The notes under the pieces: generated by a model
What the model was told of the DNA's origin: nothing
Seen by the model: only the letters and a program-made list of their open reading frames with translations
Database searches by the model: none
Part shown: positions 11,601 through 18,602 of the stretch, in pieces
Layout of the letters: the number at the start of each line of letters is the position of its first letter
How positions within the stretch are numbered: the first letter of the stretch is position 1
Position numbers and translations under genes: made by a program
Origin: Acidocella sp. 20-57-95
GTDB taxonomy: Bacteria; Pseudomonadota; Alphaproteobacteria; Acetobacterales; Acetobacteraceae
Reading direction: 5' to 3'
NCBI GenBank assembly: GCA_002255575.1
Contig: NCAT01000002.1
Location: forward strand, 237,237-301,236
DNA: 64,000 bases

Positions 11601-11756
11601 ATCATCAAGGTATGAGGCGTAAGCAGTATTGGTGATGAGCGTACCGTTCAAAGGTACAGTAGCCTGCGCCGCAGCCGTGTTCGCAAACATCATTAACGGC
11701 GCCATAAGCCCTGCCGTTGCCAGTAAAACTGGCAAGATGTTACGAAAAACTCTCAT
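5667..11756 (-). CDS. giant DUF11/SdrD-B/Ig protein with C-terminal beta-barrel
   Basis: A 2029-residue exported protein. After a signal peptide (MRVFRNILPVLLATAGL, ending near AAAQA) comes an opening module (GTLITNTAYASYLDDQG) like that of the next gene upstream. It continues with several DUF11-type beta modules and an SdrD-B-like domain at about residues 725-825 (VIGKVFADCHLTKTQEDGDPG). A Gln-rich then Gly/Pro-rich linker spans about 860-950, and an invasin-like Ig domain follows at about 1090-1200 (INIDAPKTAVADGATAIPV). From about 1215 to the end, alternating beta-strands rich in aromatic residues suggest an outer-membrane barrel. Examples are PVYGDSSARGYEAQ, VLIGDYSTQTQD and LSLGYDFEGFN. 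The open frame extends to a TTG at 11804, but the ATG at 11756 starts the signal peptide. It may be a surface adhesin or the outer-membrane platform for its secreted neighbours; this is inference. Confidence 0.8.
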   Translation of the reverse strand: MRVFRNILPVLLATAGLMAPLMMFANTAAAQATVPLNGTLITNTAYASYLDDQGRMGVATSNTVTSVVSPVAALTLTSSQAVQTASGAQFAIMHVLTNTGTQTVTYSLTLAPNSGSGYTPDALQILTDPGGTTTIVSADQPVNSVTLAPNASVDLLVTGYVPSQSSQGAAATVILTATGGGLSQTNSDVIQVSGTAQVVVSLTSPQSVAVPGETATFNATATDYSVTAGPVAISVNGAASNFFLLTLPVPVGTSFISAQTGAQILYHSLGQPADSYTTSPVGQVDYVAAGLASLPVSGSVSLSLNVGVNTNVSATIVDTAVANWVNSTPATQLTYSNQVQLPITTVAPAIEFFTPGFVQREYENAIGNPLYVQVTAPGCDTNPTQILTIPITLTSKLTGDVELFQATETAAGTGVFRILPSVPTANAAATPVVKGDGIVEMLPNDTVIALAGNGCSGAVSTTLLIDPSGVVYSYSTDQPVAGSVVHLINVANNAPANVYQYDGVTPAPSTVTTGSDGVYSFPLVAPGTYQIQVTPPVGYSFPSKTSPTSQPAGRTVSATGSFGQPFTISGQGDAPVVYDIPLDTAAPGGKLFINQTANQSIVQIGDFVDYSVQINNNTGETLTRGTMVITLPAGLTYVRGTATLNGVRITDPTGNAAQLVFALGTLPVGATPVLQYRVLVGPNAAAGALVDSAQAFAVDTQGPIGSNISPVTVQIVGGVFSDKAYVIGKVFADCHLTKTQEDGDPGVPGVRIYFNNGDYAITDTEGKYSFYGLTPRTHVAQIDTTTLPAGVKMEVLDNRNALNPNSQFVDLQNGEMQKVNFAIVGCSPDLLAQIAARKKALKNPSELTAAAGILLSGQYQQTGLLQQQQLLQPQDAGGIGLPGSGSAIGTLGGASLAGPQIGSVLPGQGGASIAGAGLGAIMPGNGLVPGGLGAVGDPGGSFGPFAQGQPTPIYTPTTSLFDHTAPGGVQEEVANDDPDMTAPLETVILALRPGNGFVGLHDGEVLGTDQTNVRVQGPIGATLALSVNGVAVPTSRVGKRSSDTKNGISAWEYIGVDLTPGPNTLTLTVQDGFGNSRGSATIHVIAPGKLAQINIDAPKTAVADGATAIPVVISLLDSRGHPIPGRAVVTLQSALGQWQATSVNPNVAGTQVIVTNGVGKFLLLPPVQPGPNVIVAEDGTVAAKTSITFTPNLRPMIAVGLISGVVNLRNLNPADLQPAQSGDIFSRQIESVSKSFDGGKGDVGARTAFFLKGKILGSTLLTMSYDSDKPSDTTLFRDIQPDQFYPVYGDSSARGYEAQSTGRLFVLLQHGTDYVLIGDYSTQTQDPARQLSQVSRVLNGVKGQVTKGPVTVSGFASSTNSTQVVQQFPANGTSGPFQLNINGVVNSAQVDVITYDRNQRSVIVNDKPLAQYTDYTIEPYTGLLLLNQPVPSVDSNLDPIYIRVSYSIVTGGPKHTVAGVAANVKVGSYVTVGANATEDNDPLNRQTITGVNGTFNLPDSTVAVAELAHTTSTLYGQGLGERFDIRHQGNVFDFHAWGTHTDSGFYNQSSIQSEGESEYGLKASYALNQNNRIVAEALKTSDSVTGAKQEGESLALVHDLPDNIVAEIAVRHSATNEAAALATPASTGYISPIRSILPSLGPAVTSPLVGYTSVRLKVTVPVPYVPKASVFGLAEQAVSGGGRELGVGGTYDINQTTKAYFRYDFMNTLNGPYTLDPAIARYTAVAGVSTELTPDTQLFNEYRMGDALAGRDAENATGLRHLWHIGNGFGISAGFQKIKPIYGPVTDASTAVDLGGGYTGSDNFKASADGQWQTSQTTKSLLFTAAMAAKLTPSFTILDRGIYNTQQDVSPATGSRRLIILQTGFAYRPVNTDVWNLLSRLEYKNENDSTLGPGLSLNQSSLVGATNINYQPTTWLWIDARYAFDKAHDGNNGIPGDSFLQMAGLRGIADISPRWDVGAQGFEMWGNGQTQTALGVEVGYLVWRDIWLSLGYDFEGFNNPDLAGSQYTLKGVYFRMRFKFDQDLFDGGP

Positions 11757-11933
11757 CAATCCAAAAAACTTTGCTTTAGAATATTGTTGTTGGAAACAAC
11801 CCAATCATGATTGCAAAAACCACAAAGCCAGCCCTCATCGCGGGTGAAGTCACGCCTCGTTAACGCTTCGTTTTATTTGCAAAGACGATGGTAAATATTG
11901 AATCGGCGTGAGCCATTTTTGATCAACAAAGCG

Positions 11934-11967
11934 CAACGATGGTGGCTGCCTGAAGCCACCATCGTTG
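11934..11967 (-). terminator. perfect 14-bp hairpin after the frameshifted DUF11 gene
   Basis: CAACGATGGTGGCT at 11934-11947 and AGCCACCATCGTTG at 11954-11967 are exact inverted repeats around a six-base loop. The hairpin lies 12 bases after the stop codon of the DUF11 gene and about 180 bases before the giant gene on the same strand. There is no long T-run after it, so it may terminate only part of the transcripts or protect the 3' end of the message. Confidence 0.6.
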
Positions 11968-11979
11968 TTAATGCCTTGG

Positions 11980-14641
11980 TTAGTGGTTGATCTTAACGCC
12001 GAAGCTTAAGACCACCGACTGACCGGGAGTCATCGTCGCCACGGAGGCGCTGATGGAACCAGTGCCACCAACCGACGGACCACTGCTGATGGTACCCGGT
12101 GAGGTGATGGCGGCGGCCGTGCTGAGTGTGGTGAAGGTCGGCGTTGAGTCTGAAATCACCACGGTGGTAGCGTTGGTGGCCCCCACATTGGTTGCCGTCA
12201 CCTGGTACATAATGCACTGGCCAGGGGCTGCATTGATGTTGCCCTGGGAATAGCTGCTAGCACTGCCGGAGCAGGTTGCATCCAAACCTTGGGTTTTCAC
12301 CAACGTGATGTTGCCCGAGATCACCGTAGTATTATCCGTCACAACCGATGGGCTCGGCGCTGCGACCGTATAGGTCCCTGTGGTGGTTGTTACGGTAATG
12401 GTGGTCGGGTTCAACGCGCCTGTCGTAGCACCACTTGGTGCAACCACCTTGTCAAAGATGGTGATCGAGGCGCCTGGTGCGAGACCACCCGACAAGCCAG
12501 ACACAGTGTTCAAGCCACCGGATGTCGGGATGATCGGGTCCGTGCTGGTAATGGTCCCGCTATGGCTGGCATCATAGTACAAGGTTGATGTCCAGCCCGT
12601 TAGGCCATTGGTATCACTGAAGGTTGAGGTGCTAAGCGAACCGTTGGCTTCAGTCACGTTGCCTTCGTTGGTCAGCGTATGGGTGTAAATATACGTGCCA
12701 CCCGGATAGGTCTGGCCCGTACCATTGGGCGAGAGTACCAGCGAGCGGATCGTATTTACCGACACGCCGTTATCAATAGTGTCCGTTGCACCAGAATTCG
12801 GCGACAGCGCCTGCATCCAGATTTTATACAGACCCGCGAGGTAGACCGCGTTGGCTGTCCCAATGGCCGGCACCGTGACGATGGCGCAAACCTGGGTATT
12901 GCCACCAGCGGCAACCGTACCCGTGTTGGTAATGGCCGCGCCGGTGGTTGAACAGGAACCATTCACCGGTTGGGCGAAGCTGACAGTCCAGCCAGATGGC
13001 AAAGCGGCACCAGCATAGCTTGCCGTCAGGTTGTAGTTGTCAGCCGACGGACCCGTGTTGTTGACAAACAGGCTGAAGTTGGTTGAGGCGCCCGGATTGA
13101 CCGACTGGGTCAAAACCGGCGAGCTTTCTGGACCAGGACCCGTTCCCAGCACCCCGGTACCGCCCAAGGCTGCGACATCCGTCACATCCACGCTATCCGA
13201 CGTAATGGCGGATAACTGGTCGGTAGTGGTCTGCGACTTGGTTGGGTCGTTGGTCGAAGTTGCAGACTTGGTCAGTGTGTAAGGCGCGTTTGCATTGGTC
13301 GCGTTATTTGGCAATGTCGCGATCACGACCACATTGTAGCTGGCACCTGGCGCCAATGGCCCAGTGTCAACAATACCGTCGTTATTGGTATCCACCAGCG
13401 GGGTCACACCATCCGACTTGTAAAGCTGGAAGGTGGTACCGGTGGGGAAGTTGTTGGTCAGTAACTTGATGTTAAAGGTATCGGTCGAAGTGCCGGTATT
13501 CGTCACCACGTTGGTGAAAGGCACAGAAGAGCCAGGTGCTGCCGGGCCAGGAACAGTCTGGCCGGTCAACGTTAAACTGGCGGTAGAAGTTACGTTAAAC
13601 GCCACGGTGTTGGAGGTGCCCGTGATCGTTGAACCGCTGGCACTATCAACAAACGATGTTTGCGCTGTGTTGTTCAAAATGCCTGGGGCCGTGCCAGATG
13701 CAACATTCACCTGGAAGCTGACCGTCCCGGATTGCCCGGCGGCCACATTGGCAATCACTACTTGGAAGGTTTTGCTCGATGATGTGTAGCTGGAGGTAAT
13801 GGTGTTGGGCGCAGTACCGCTCGATACTGGCGTACTTGTATCGCTCAACGGCGTTGAACCGGTGACGCTCCACAGGCTCTTGCCCGAAACATAGGTCATG
13901 CCGGTCGGCACGATGTCCGTTAACGTTACACTTGTGGCCGTTGCATTACCGCTGTTGGTATAGCTTAAAGTGTAGGTATAGGGGCCAGAGCCCGGCAAGC
14001 CGGACGGCGCGCTGATGGATTTGGTCACCGCGACCACCGCACCGCTGGTGATGGTGGTGGTGTCCGTCACGCTAGCCGTTTGCGAAGATGTGTAGCCGCT
14101 CGTGCCGGTCACGGTAATTACGTTGGTTTGACCCGACGTCGCCGTCGACGGCACCGAACCGACAACGATAAATTTGAACGCCGCCCCGGCAGCCAAAATA
14201 CCGGTGGAGGTGAGGGCCGGGCCGGTCGGCTGGCCGCTGCCATTGTCAGCAAAAAACTGCACGTTGGTCATGGTGAAGTTGCCGCCGCCAGGGTTGGTCT
14301 GGCTCAGCGCAAATGTATCGCTACCATTACCCGTGTTGGTCAGGGTTTCAGGATAGTAAACCGTACCATTGGCCGTGGAGGTGGAGGTATTGCTGGCGGT
14401 CAGGGTCAAGCTCGCCACCTGCGTTACCGTGGTGTTCACCACATTCGAGGTAACAGTATGGGAAGCACCCGACGCATCGAGATAGGTGGCAGACGCCTGG
14501 TTGCTAAATATTGGTGCCCGCTGCCGGTGCTGCCGCCTGTGCATTAACGCCCAACGCAAATGAAGCCGCAAAAGCTGCGGCGGTGAAAATTTTGCGCAAT
14601 TTGGGCAAAATACGCCCGTTTCGACTATTATTTCGCGTCAT
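11980..14641 (-). CDS. DUF11 repeat exported protein, frameshifted after the signal peptide
   Basis: A repeat protein of about 880 residues made almost wholly of DUF11/CARDB-like beta modules (for example LTLTASNTSTST, VTKSISAPSG, LTGQTVPGPAAPGSS). It ends in a DUF11 module (VVISDSTPTFTTL) close in sequence to the end of the 850-residue protein. The uninterrupted frame runs 14571-11980 and starts with an Arg/His-rich stretch unlike any export signal. One frame over, an ATG at 14641 opens a textbook signal peptide (MTRNNSRNGRILPKLRKIFT, then AAAFAASFALGVNAQA). That frame reads GTNI and stops at TAG. Removing one T from the run at 14506-14508 joins it to SNQASATYLDASG, giving the same opening module as the giant protein. 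So this is either a one-base inactivating insertion or a homopolymer error. Coordinates include the repaired N-terminus. Confidence 0.75.
14506..14508 (-). other. frameshift site in the DUF11 gene
   Basis: On the minus strand the sequence reads GGC ACC AAT ATT TAG. With one T fewer it would read AAT ATT AGC AAC CAG and continue in frame into the long repeat region. The stop is created exactly at a three-T run, the commonest place for slippage or a sequencing error. Confidence 0.8.
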
Positions 14642-14712
14642 TGGATACGACTTTCCATTTGGTGGTTTTATAGGAAGGTTGGGGTGGAAACAGGCTGACT
14701 GCGTTCGGCGCC

Positions 14713-15171
14713 TTACGAAGCCTTATCGACAGTCACATAAATGCGGACAGTGCGTGTCTGGCCGGGAGCCAGGTCACCAATATTCCATTCAATTGCTCGG
14801 TATGTTGGCAAAATCGAAGGGTCATCTTTGCTTGGGGGTGGGATCGGGGCAAAATGCACATTATCGTTGCTGGCTTCGGCTGGCTGCGGGCTGGTGCCGG
14901 TGCGGATGTAGGTGGTGCCAGCCGGCACTGGGATTTTGACGATCAGGCCGTCGATCGCTGAGCCACCCTTATTTTCATAAGTGGCGGTGTAGGCGATGAC
15001 TTCACCCGGCTGCAGGACTTTAACGGGGACAATTTTCACCCCATCCGGCCCTTGCTGGACCAAGCCGACTGTTAAAAAAGAGTTCAATACGGGCGGCGAC
15101 CCCGCATGTGCCTGCGCGACCAATCCAAGCAACAGGAAAAGCCCCGAGATGATCATATTCCTAAGCAACAT
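14713..15171 (-). CDS. small exported single-domain DUF11 protein
   Basis: A 152-residue exported protein and the first gene of the DUF11 locus. The signal peptide is MLLRNMIISGLFLLLGLVAQ, ending AHA. The mature part is one DUF11-like domain: VLQPGEVIAYTATYENKGGSA, then IPVPAGTTYI and a closing WNIGDLAPGQTRTV strand. The frame is open to an ATG at 15225, but the ATG at 15171 opens directly into the signal peptide and has a GGGG run about nine bases upstream. It lies about 70 bases before the signal peptide of the next repeat protein on the same strand, so they probably share a transcript. It could be a subunit, chaperone or cap for the larger proteins; nothing in the sequence decides this. 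Confidence 0.8.
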   Translation of the reverse strand: MLLRNMIISGLFLLLGLVAQAHAGSPPVLNSFLTVGLVQQGPDGVKIVPVKVLQPGEVIAYTATYENKGGSAIDGLIVKIPVPAGTTYIRTGTSPQPAEASNDNVHFAPIPPPSKDDPSILPTYRAIEWNIGDLAPGQTRTVRIYVTVDKAS

Positions 15172-15225
15172 TCGGTAAGCCCCATCAAAGTCGCGTTTTA
15201 TACGAACACGTGAATAAATTTTCAT

Positions 15226-15672
15226 AATTCATTAAGCAAGTATCAAGTACAAAAAATCGCTTTAATTTGCGCACAATCGCGTTTTCGTGTGATGTAACGG
15301 CTTAAAATATGTCTCAAAAAGTATTTTATTATAGAATTTAATAATTAACATCCTTAGGTTGCTGCACTTTACTTGTCGTGCGGCTTTGATGTTTGTTTCG
15401 GGGCCGGCAAACATTGCGATTTAACTCTCAAAGCAGACTGCCAATTATCGGTTTGGCGTCGCGCATAGCCCTGAATGAACTGCATCTTCTTTGTGCGACC
15501 AACGATGGTTAGACTTCGTGCCTCCGTCCTTGATCATCCCAAGTTGGCTCTGTCGTGAATGAGCATTCGGGAGGACTGATCGCTTGAGATTGACGCGCAT
15601 ACCATGCCAGATGGCCGGGCCGCGCGACTTGTGCCCCATGCCGCCACAACGCAAAGAGCGGCCAAGAACGCG
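15226..15672. other. gene-free stretch upstream of the DUF11 locus
   Basis: About 450 bases. The part next to the DUF11 genes (15230-15360) is strongly AT-rich and is the likely promoter region for the locus. The part at 15430-15660 has open minus-strand frames of up to 69 codons (15445-15654), but nothing convincing as a protein. It may be a decayed gene fragment. Confidence 0.45.
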
Positions 15673-16842
15673 TTAAATCAGCTCAACCGCGAGTGCGGTG
15701 GCCTCACCGCCGCCGATACACAGCGAAGCAATGCCGCGAGTCTCACCGCGCTGGCGCAAAGCCGATAAAAGCGTCACAACGATACGCGCCCCCGAGGCGC
15801 CAATCGGGTGCCCAAGCGCACAGGCACCGCCGTGGATATTGACCTTGTCATGCGGCAAATCGAGGTCACGCATTGCCGCCATGGCAACCAGCGCGAAAGC
15901 TTCATTAATCTCAAACAGGTCAACCGCGCCCTTCTGCCAGCCAACCTTATCGAGAAGCTTCGTAATGGCAGCGATCGGGGCCGTGGAAAAATGCGCCGGT
16001 GCTGCGGCGTGGCTGGTATGCCCGACAATGATGGCGAGCGGCGTTTGGCCGCGCCGTTCGGCCTCGGATCTGCGCATCAGCAAAAGTGCAGCGGCACCAT
16101 CCGAAATCGACGACGCGTTGGCGGCGGTCACCGTGCCATCGGGCCGGAAGGCGGGACGCAATGTCGGGATTTTTTCAGGACGCGCGCGCGCTGGACCTTC
16201 GTCGCAGCTGATCTCCCCTGATTTGGTCATGATGGGCACGATCTCCGCCGCAAATGCCCCGCGCGCGGTTGCCGCGTTCGCGCGACGTAGGCTTTCGAGC
16301 GCATACTCATCCTGGGCGGCGCGCGTGAACTGATATTGCTGTGCGGTATCTTCCGCGAAGGAGCCCATCAGCCGGCCTTTGTCGTAAGCATCCTCAAGGC
16401 CATCTAAGAACATATGATCAATCATGCGCCCATGCCCCAGCCTTTGGCCGCTGCGCGCCTTGTCGAGCAAGTACGGCGCGTTGGTCATCGACTCCATGCC
16501 GCCCGCGACCACGATGTCCGCAGAGCCAGCTTTGATGCCGTCATAGCCAAGCATGATGGCTTTCATGCCGGAGCCGCAAACCTTGTTAAGCGTTGTGCAC
16601 GGGGTTGCTTCGGAGAGGCCGGCGCCCAAAGCAGCCTGCCGCGCAGGAGCTTGCCCAAGCCCGGCCGGCAGCACGCATCCCATCAGAACCTCTGAAATAT
16701 CATCAGCGGCGAGGGCGGCGCGATCAATGGCGGCCTTGATGGCGAGGGAGCCGAGCATGGTGGCAGAGAGCGCGCTCAACTCCCCCTGGAAACTGCCCAT
16801 CGGGGTGCGCGCCGCCGCGACGATGACCACTGGATCGAACAT
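15673..16842 (-). CDS. acetyl-CoA C-acetyltransferase (thiolase)
   Basis: A 389-residue cytosolic thiolase that condenses two acetyl-CoA to acetoacetyl-CoA or runs the reverse cleavage, serving polyhydroxybutyrate, ketone or fatty-acid metabolism. The acyl-accepting cysteine is Cys89 in NKVCGSGMKA. The catalytic His345 is in GHPIGASGAR and the second cysteine, Cys375, is in CIGGGEATA. All are at the expected places for a full-length enzyme. The ATG at 16842 is preceded by a good GGAGG; the longer open frame to 16899 has no family similarity. It is a single gene with no phaB or CoA-transferase beside it, so the pathway is open. It could equally be annotated atoB or phaA. Confidence 0.93.
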   Translation of the reverse strand: MFDPVVIVAAARTPMGSFQGELSALSATMLGSLAIKAAIDRAALAADDISEVLMGCVLPAGLGQAPARQAALGAGLSEATPCTTLNKVCGSGMKAIMLGYDGIKAGSADIVVAGGMESMTNAPYLLDKARSGQRLGHGRMIDHMFLDGLEDAYDKGRLMGSFAEDTAQQYQFTRAAQDEYALESLRRANAATARGAFAAEIVPIMTKSGEISCDEGPARARPEKIPTLRPAFRPDGTVTAANASSISDGAAALLLMRRSEAERRGQTPLAIIVGHTSHAAAPAHFSTAPIAAITKLLDKVGWQKGAVDLFEINEAFALVAMAAMRDLDLPHDKVNIHGGACALGHPIGASGARIVVTLLSALRQRGETRGIASLCIGGGEATALAVELI

Positions 16843-16989
16843 GCCTGCCTTCCTCCGTTTATAACGATCATAGATCGCCACCCAGCAGGCGACAACCAAG
16901 CCCGCTGCACGGGCGGAAGACGGCCAAGTTTTTTGATAATCAAAGCCCGGATCTTGCCCCTGCCGGATGTCTCGGACGCAAGGAGGGTA

Positions 16990-17199
16990 TTATTTAAAGG
17001 CGCAACCCGGCGGAAAGCCCAATTTTTTGAATAGCATCGCTGCCGGGCAGAAGCCGGTAAAGCCAGTTTGCAGCAGGTTCAACCCAACAAATCCGGTCAG
17101 CACAAAAAACCAAGGAGAGACAAGCAATCCAAGTGCCAGGCTAAGCAAAACCATAACGCCAGCAAATGAGAGCACAGCATTGTCGATTGTCATTTTCAA
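16990..17199 (-). CDS. DUF2892 (YgaP-type) inner-membrane protein
   Basis: A 69-residue membrane protein with two hydrophobic helices (about residues 9-28 and 30-48) and the family ending GFCPAAMLFKKLGFPPG. DUF2892 proteins are often fused to or encoded beside rhodanese domains and belong to sulfide/persulfide-responsive operons. Here it lies nine bases after the thioredoxin 2 gene, in the unit divergent from a BigR-like regulator, with a rhodanese on the other side. This context makes a role in handling reactive sulfur species likely. The biochemical activity of the family is not settled. Confidence 0.85.
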   Translation of the reverse strand: MKMTIDNAVLSFAGVMVLLSLALGLLVSPWFFVLTGFVGLNLLQTGFTGFCPAAMLFKKLGFPPGCAFK

Positions 17200-17208
17200 A
17201 TCCTTTCC

Positions 17209-17643
17209 TCAAGCCACGTGGTGGCGCGCCCACTGCGTAATTTGCGCCGTGGTCATTGCCCCCGCGCTTTGCGCTTTGAGCTTATTAGCGGAGAATAAAA
17301 GTAAGCTTGGTATTGAACGCACCGAATATTTTGCCATGGTCTGCGGTGCCGTGTCGGCATTGAGTTTCAACAGCCGGATGTGCGGCTCTAACTGCGCGGC
17401 AGCCTGCTCATAATACGGTGCCATCGACACGCAGGGCCCACACCATGGCGCCCAAATATCCACCAACACGGGGATATCGTTCAAGCGTATGTGGCGCACC
17501 AACGAAGCCTCATCCACCGGCACCGGTTGGGCCGTAAAAAGCGGCTTGTGACAAGCACCACAGCGCGGCGCGTGTGACACCCGCTCAACCGGAACGCGGT
17601 TCACGGCAGAACAGGCTGGGCATACCAGCGTGATCTGGGTCAT
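17209..17643 (-). CDS. trxC: thioredoxin 2 (zinc-finger thioredoxin)
   Basis: A 144-residue cytosolic thioredoxin of the TrxC type. The N-terminus has the zinc-binding cysteine pairs Cys8-x2-Cys11 and Cys28-x2-Cys31 (VCPACSAVN and RCGACHKP). The redox centre WAPWCGPC has Cys68 and Cys71, followed by the thioredoxin fold with SIPSLLLF as the cis-proline loop. It reduces protein disulfides and, in a sulfur context, could reduce persulfides and release sulfide. Start ATG at 17643 opens the conserved N-terminus. It is the first gene after the shared regulator region and lies just upstream of the DUF2892 gene, so both should be under the BigR-like regulator. Confidence 0.92.
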   Translation of the reverse strand: MTQITLVCPACSAVNRVPVERVSHAPRCGACHKPLFTAQPVPVDEASLVRHIRLNDIPVLVDIWAPWCGPCVSMAPYYEQAAAQLEPHIRLLKLNADTAPQTMAKYSVRSIPSLLLFSANKLKAQSAGAMTTAQITQWARHHVA

Positions 17644-17781
17644 GACGCAATGCCCCGGCGCGCCATCACGGCATGCGGGCGCAATGGGCTAAAAATTTCG
17701 TACATATTTAGCGTTCCAACAAGGCAGACTGCGAAAATCGTAATTTCAAGCATCGACGAACCCCTTCAGCAGATTTCGCAC

Positions 17782-17815
17782 TTGCATATATATTCTATTA
17801 TTCGTATATACGCAA
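17782..17815. promoter_or_regulatory. candidate BigR/SqrR-type operator
   Basis: TTGCATATATA at 17782-17792 and TATATACGCAA at 17805-17815 form an 11-base inverted repeat with one mismatch and a 12-base AT-rich spacer. It lies immediately before the ATG of the ArsR regulator and within the intergenic region shared with trxC. AT-rich palindromes of this kind are bound by BigR-type repressors, so this is the natural autoregulatory site controlling both directions. Confidence 0.65.
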
Positions 17816-17817
17816 CT

Positions 17818-18162
17818 ATGAATATTAATGTCGGACTTATGCACAAGGCCGCGGGGCAGGCGAGCGAGGTTTTAAAATCGCTGGCAAACCCGCACCGCTT
17901 GATGATTTTATGCCAGTTGATCGAGGCGGAACGCTCGGTCGGCGAGCTTGCGGCTTTCCTGGACCTTCGTAGCTCCACCGTCTCGCAGCACTTGGCGCTG
18001 TTGCGGCGTGATGGCTTGGTGGCAGCCCGGCGCGACGGGCAGACGATCTGGTACGGCATTGCCAGCGAACCTGCAGCGAAAATCCTGGAAACCTTGTTTC
18101 TTCTGTACTGCACCCCGTGCGCCGACAGTTCAAACCAAGTGACTAGCAGCGGCACCGGCTAA
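17818..18162 (+). CDS. bigR: ArsR-family persulfide-sensing repressor (BigR/SqrR type)
   Basis: A 114-residue winged-helix dimeric repressor. The recognition region reads VGELAAFLDLRSSTVSQHLALLRRDGLV. Cysteines are at 32 (MILCQLIEAE) and 98 (LLYCTPC), separated by 66 residues. This is the same spacing as the sensing pair Cys42/Cys108 of BigR and Cys41/Cys107 of SqrR, which form a tetrasulfide link with persulfides and then release DNA. A third cysteine is at 101. The ATG at 17818 was chosen because it opens the family domain; the longer frame to 17650 runs through the operator. An ATG at 17839 is an alternative. Neighbours (trxC, DUF2892, rhodanese) fit a reactive-sulfur regulon. Family is sure; effector is inferred from the cysteines. 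Confidence 0.85.
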   Translation: MNINVGLMHKAAGQASEVLKSLANPHRLMILCQLIEAERSVGELAAFLDLRSSTVSQHLALLRRDGLVAARRDGQTIWYGIASEPAAKILETLFLLYCTPCADSSNQVTSSGTG

Positions 18163-18206
18163 CCAAAGGTGCTGCTGTATTCTTTGAAAAATTGAAAGGC
18201 GACGTT

Positions 18207-18578
18207 ATGTTTTTTAGTTCAAAAAAAATCGACATCAAAAATTTCACACCAGCGGAACTGCATGATGCGCTTGCCAAACACGCAGTAACGCTTGTGGATG
18301 TCCGCGAGCCGGGTGAATTCGCAGCCGCGCGCATTCATGGCGCGGTGTTGTTTCCACTATCCAGTTTTGATCCAGCAGCGCTGCCGCATGATCCGGCGCG
18401 GCCAATCGTTCTGCAATGTGGGTCGGGAAAGCGTTCCCATAACGCAGCGTTGATGTGCATCAAGGCCAATGTCGCCATCGCAGGGCATCTTGCTGGCGGT
18501 ATTGGCGCTTGGGCAGGTGCCGGGTTACCCGTCACGAGCGTTGACCCCGCCACCGGCAAGATCATCGACCGCGCCTGA
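18207..18578 (+). CDS. rhodanese-domain sulfurtransferase
   Basis: A 123-residue single-domain rhodanese. It carries sulfane sulfur on Cys71 in the active-site loop QCGSGKRSHNA, after LVDVREPGEFAAARIHGA, the conserved CDC25-like pattern. There is no signal peptide, so it acts in the cytosol. The start is the ATG at 18207 with GAAAGG eight bases upstream; the in-frame TTG at 18192 is less likely. It lies 44 bases after the BigR-like regulator and 24 bases before the adaptor gene of the RND pump, all on one strand. It probably moves persulfide sulfur from thiols to an acceptor such as thioredoxin or sulfite. The acceptor is not known. Confidence 0.92.
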   Translation: MFFSSKKIDIKNFTPAELHDALAKHAVTLVDVREPGEFAAARIHGAVLFPLSSFDPAALPHDPARPIVLQCGSGKRSHNAALMCIKANVAIAGHLAGGIGAWAGAGLPVTSVDPATGKIIDRA

Positions 18579-18602
18579 TCCGGCGCCATGGGAGTAACCG
18601 CA

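Noticed and set aside
15445..15654. 69-codon minus-strand frame as an IS transposase fragment
   Set aside because: No transposase motif (no DDE or HTH signature) could be recognised; too little to call.
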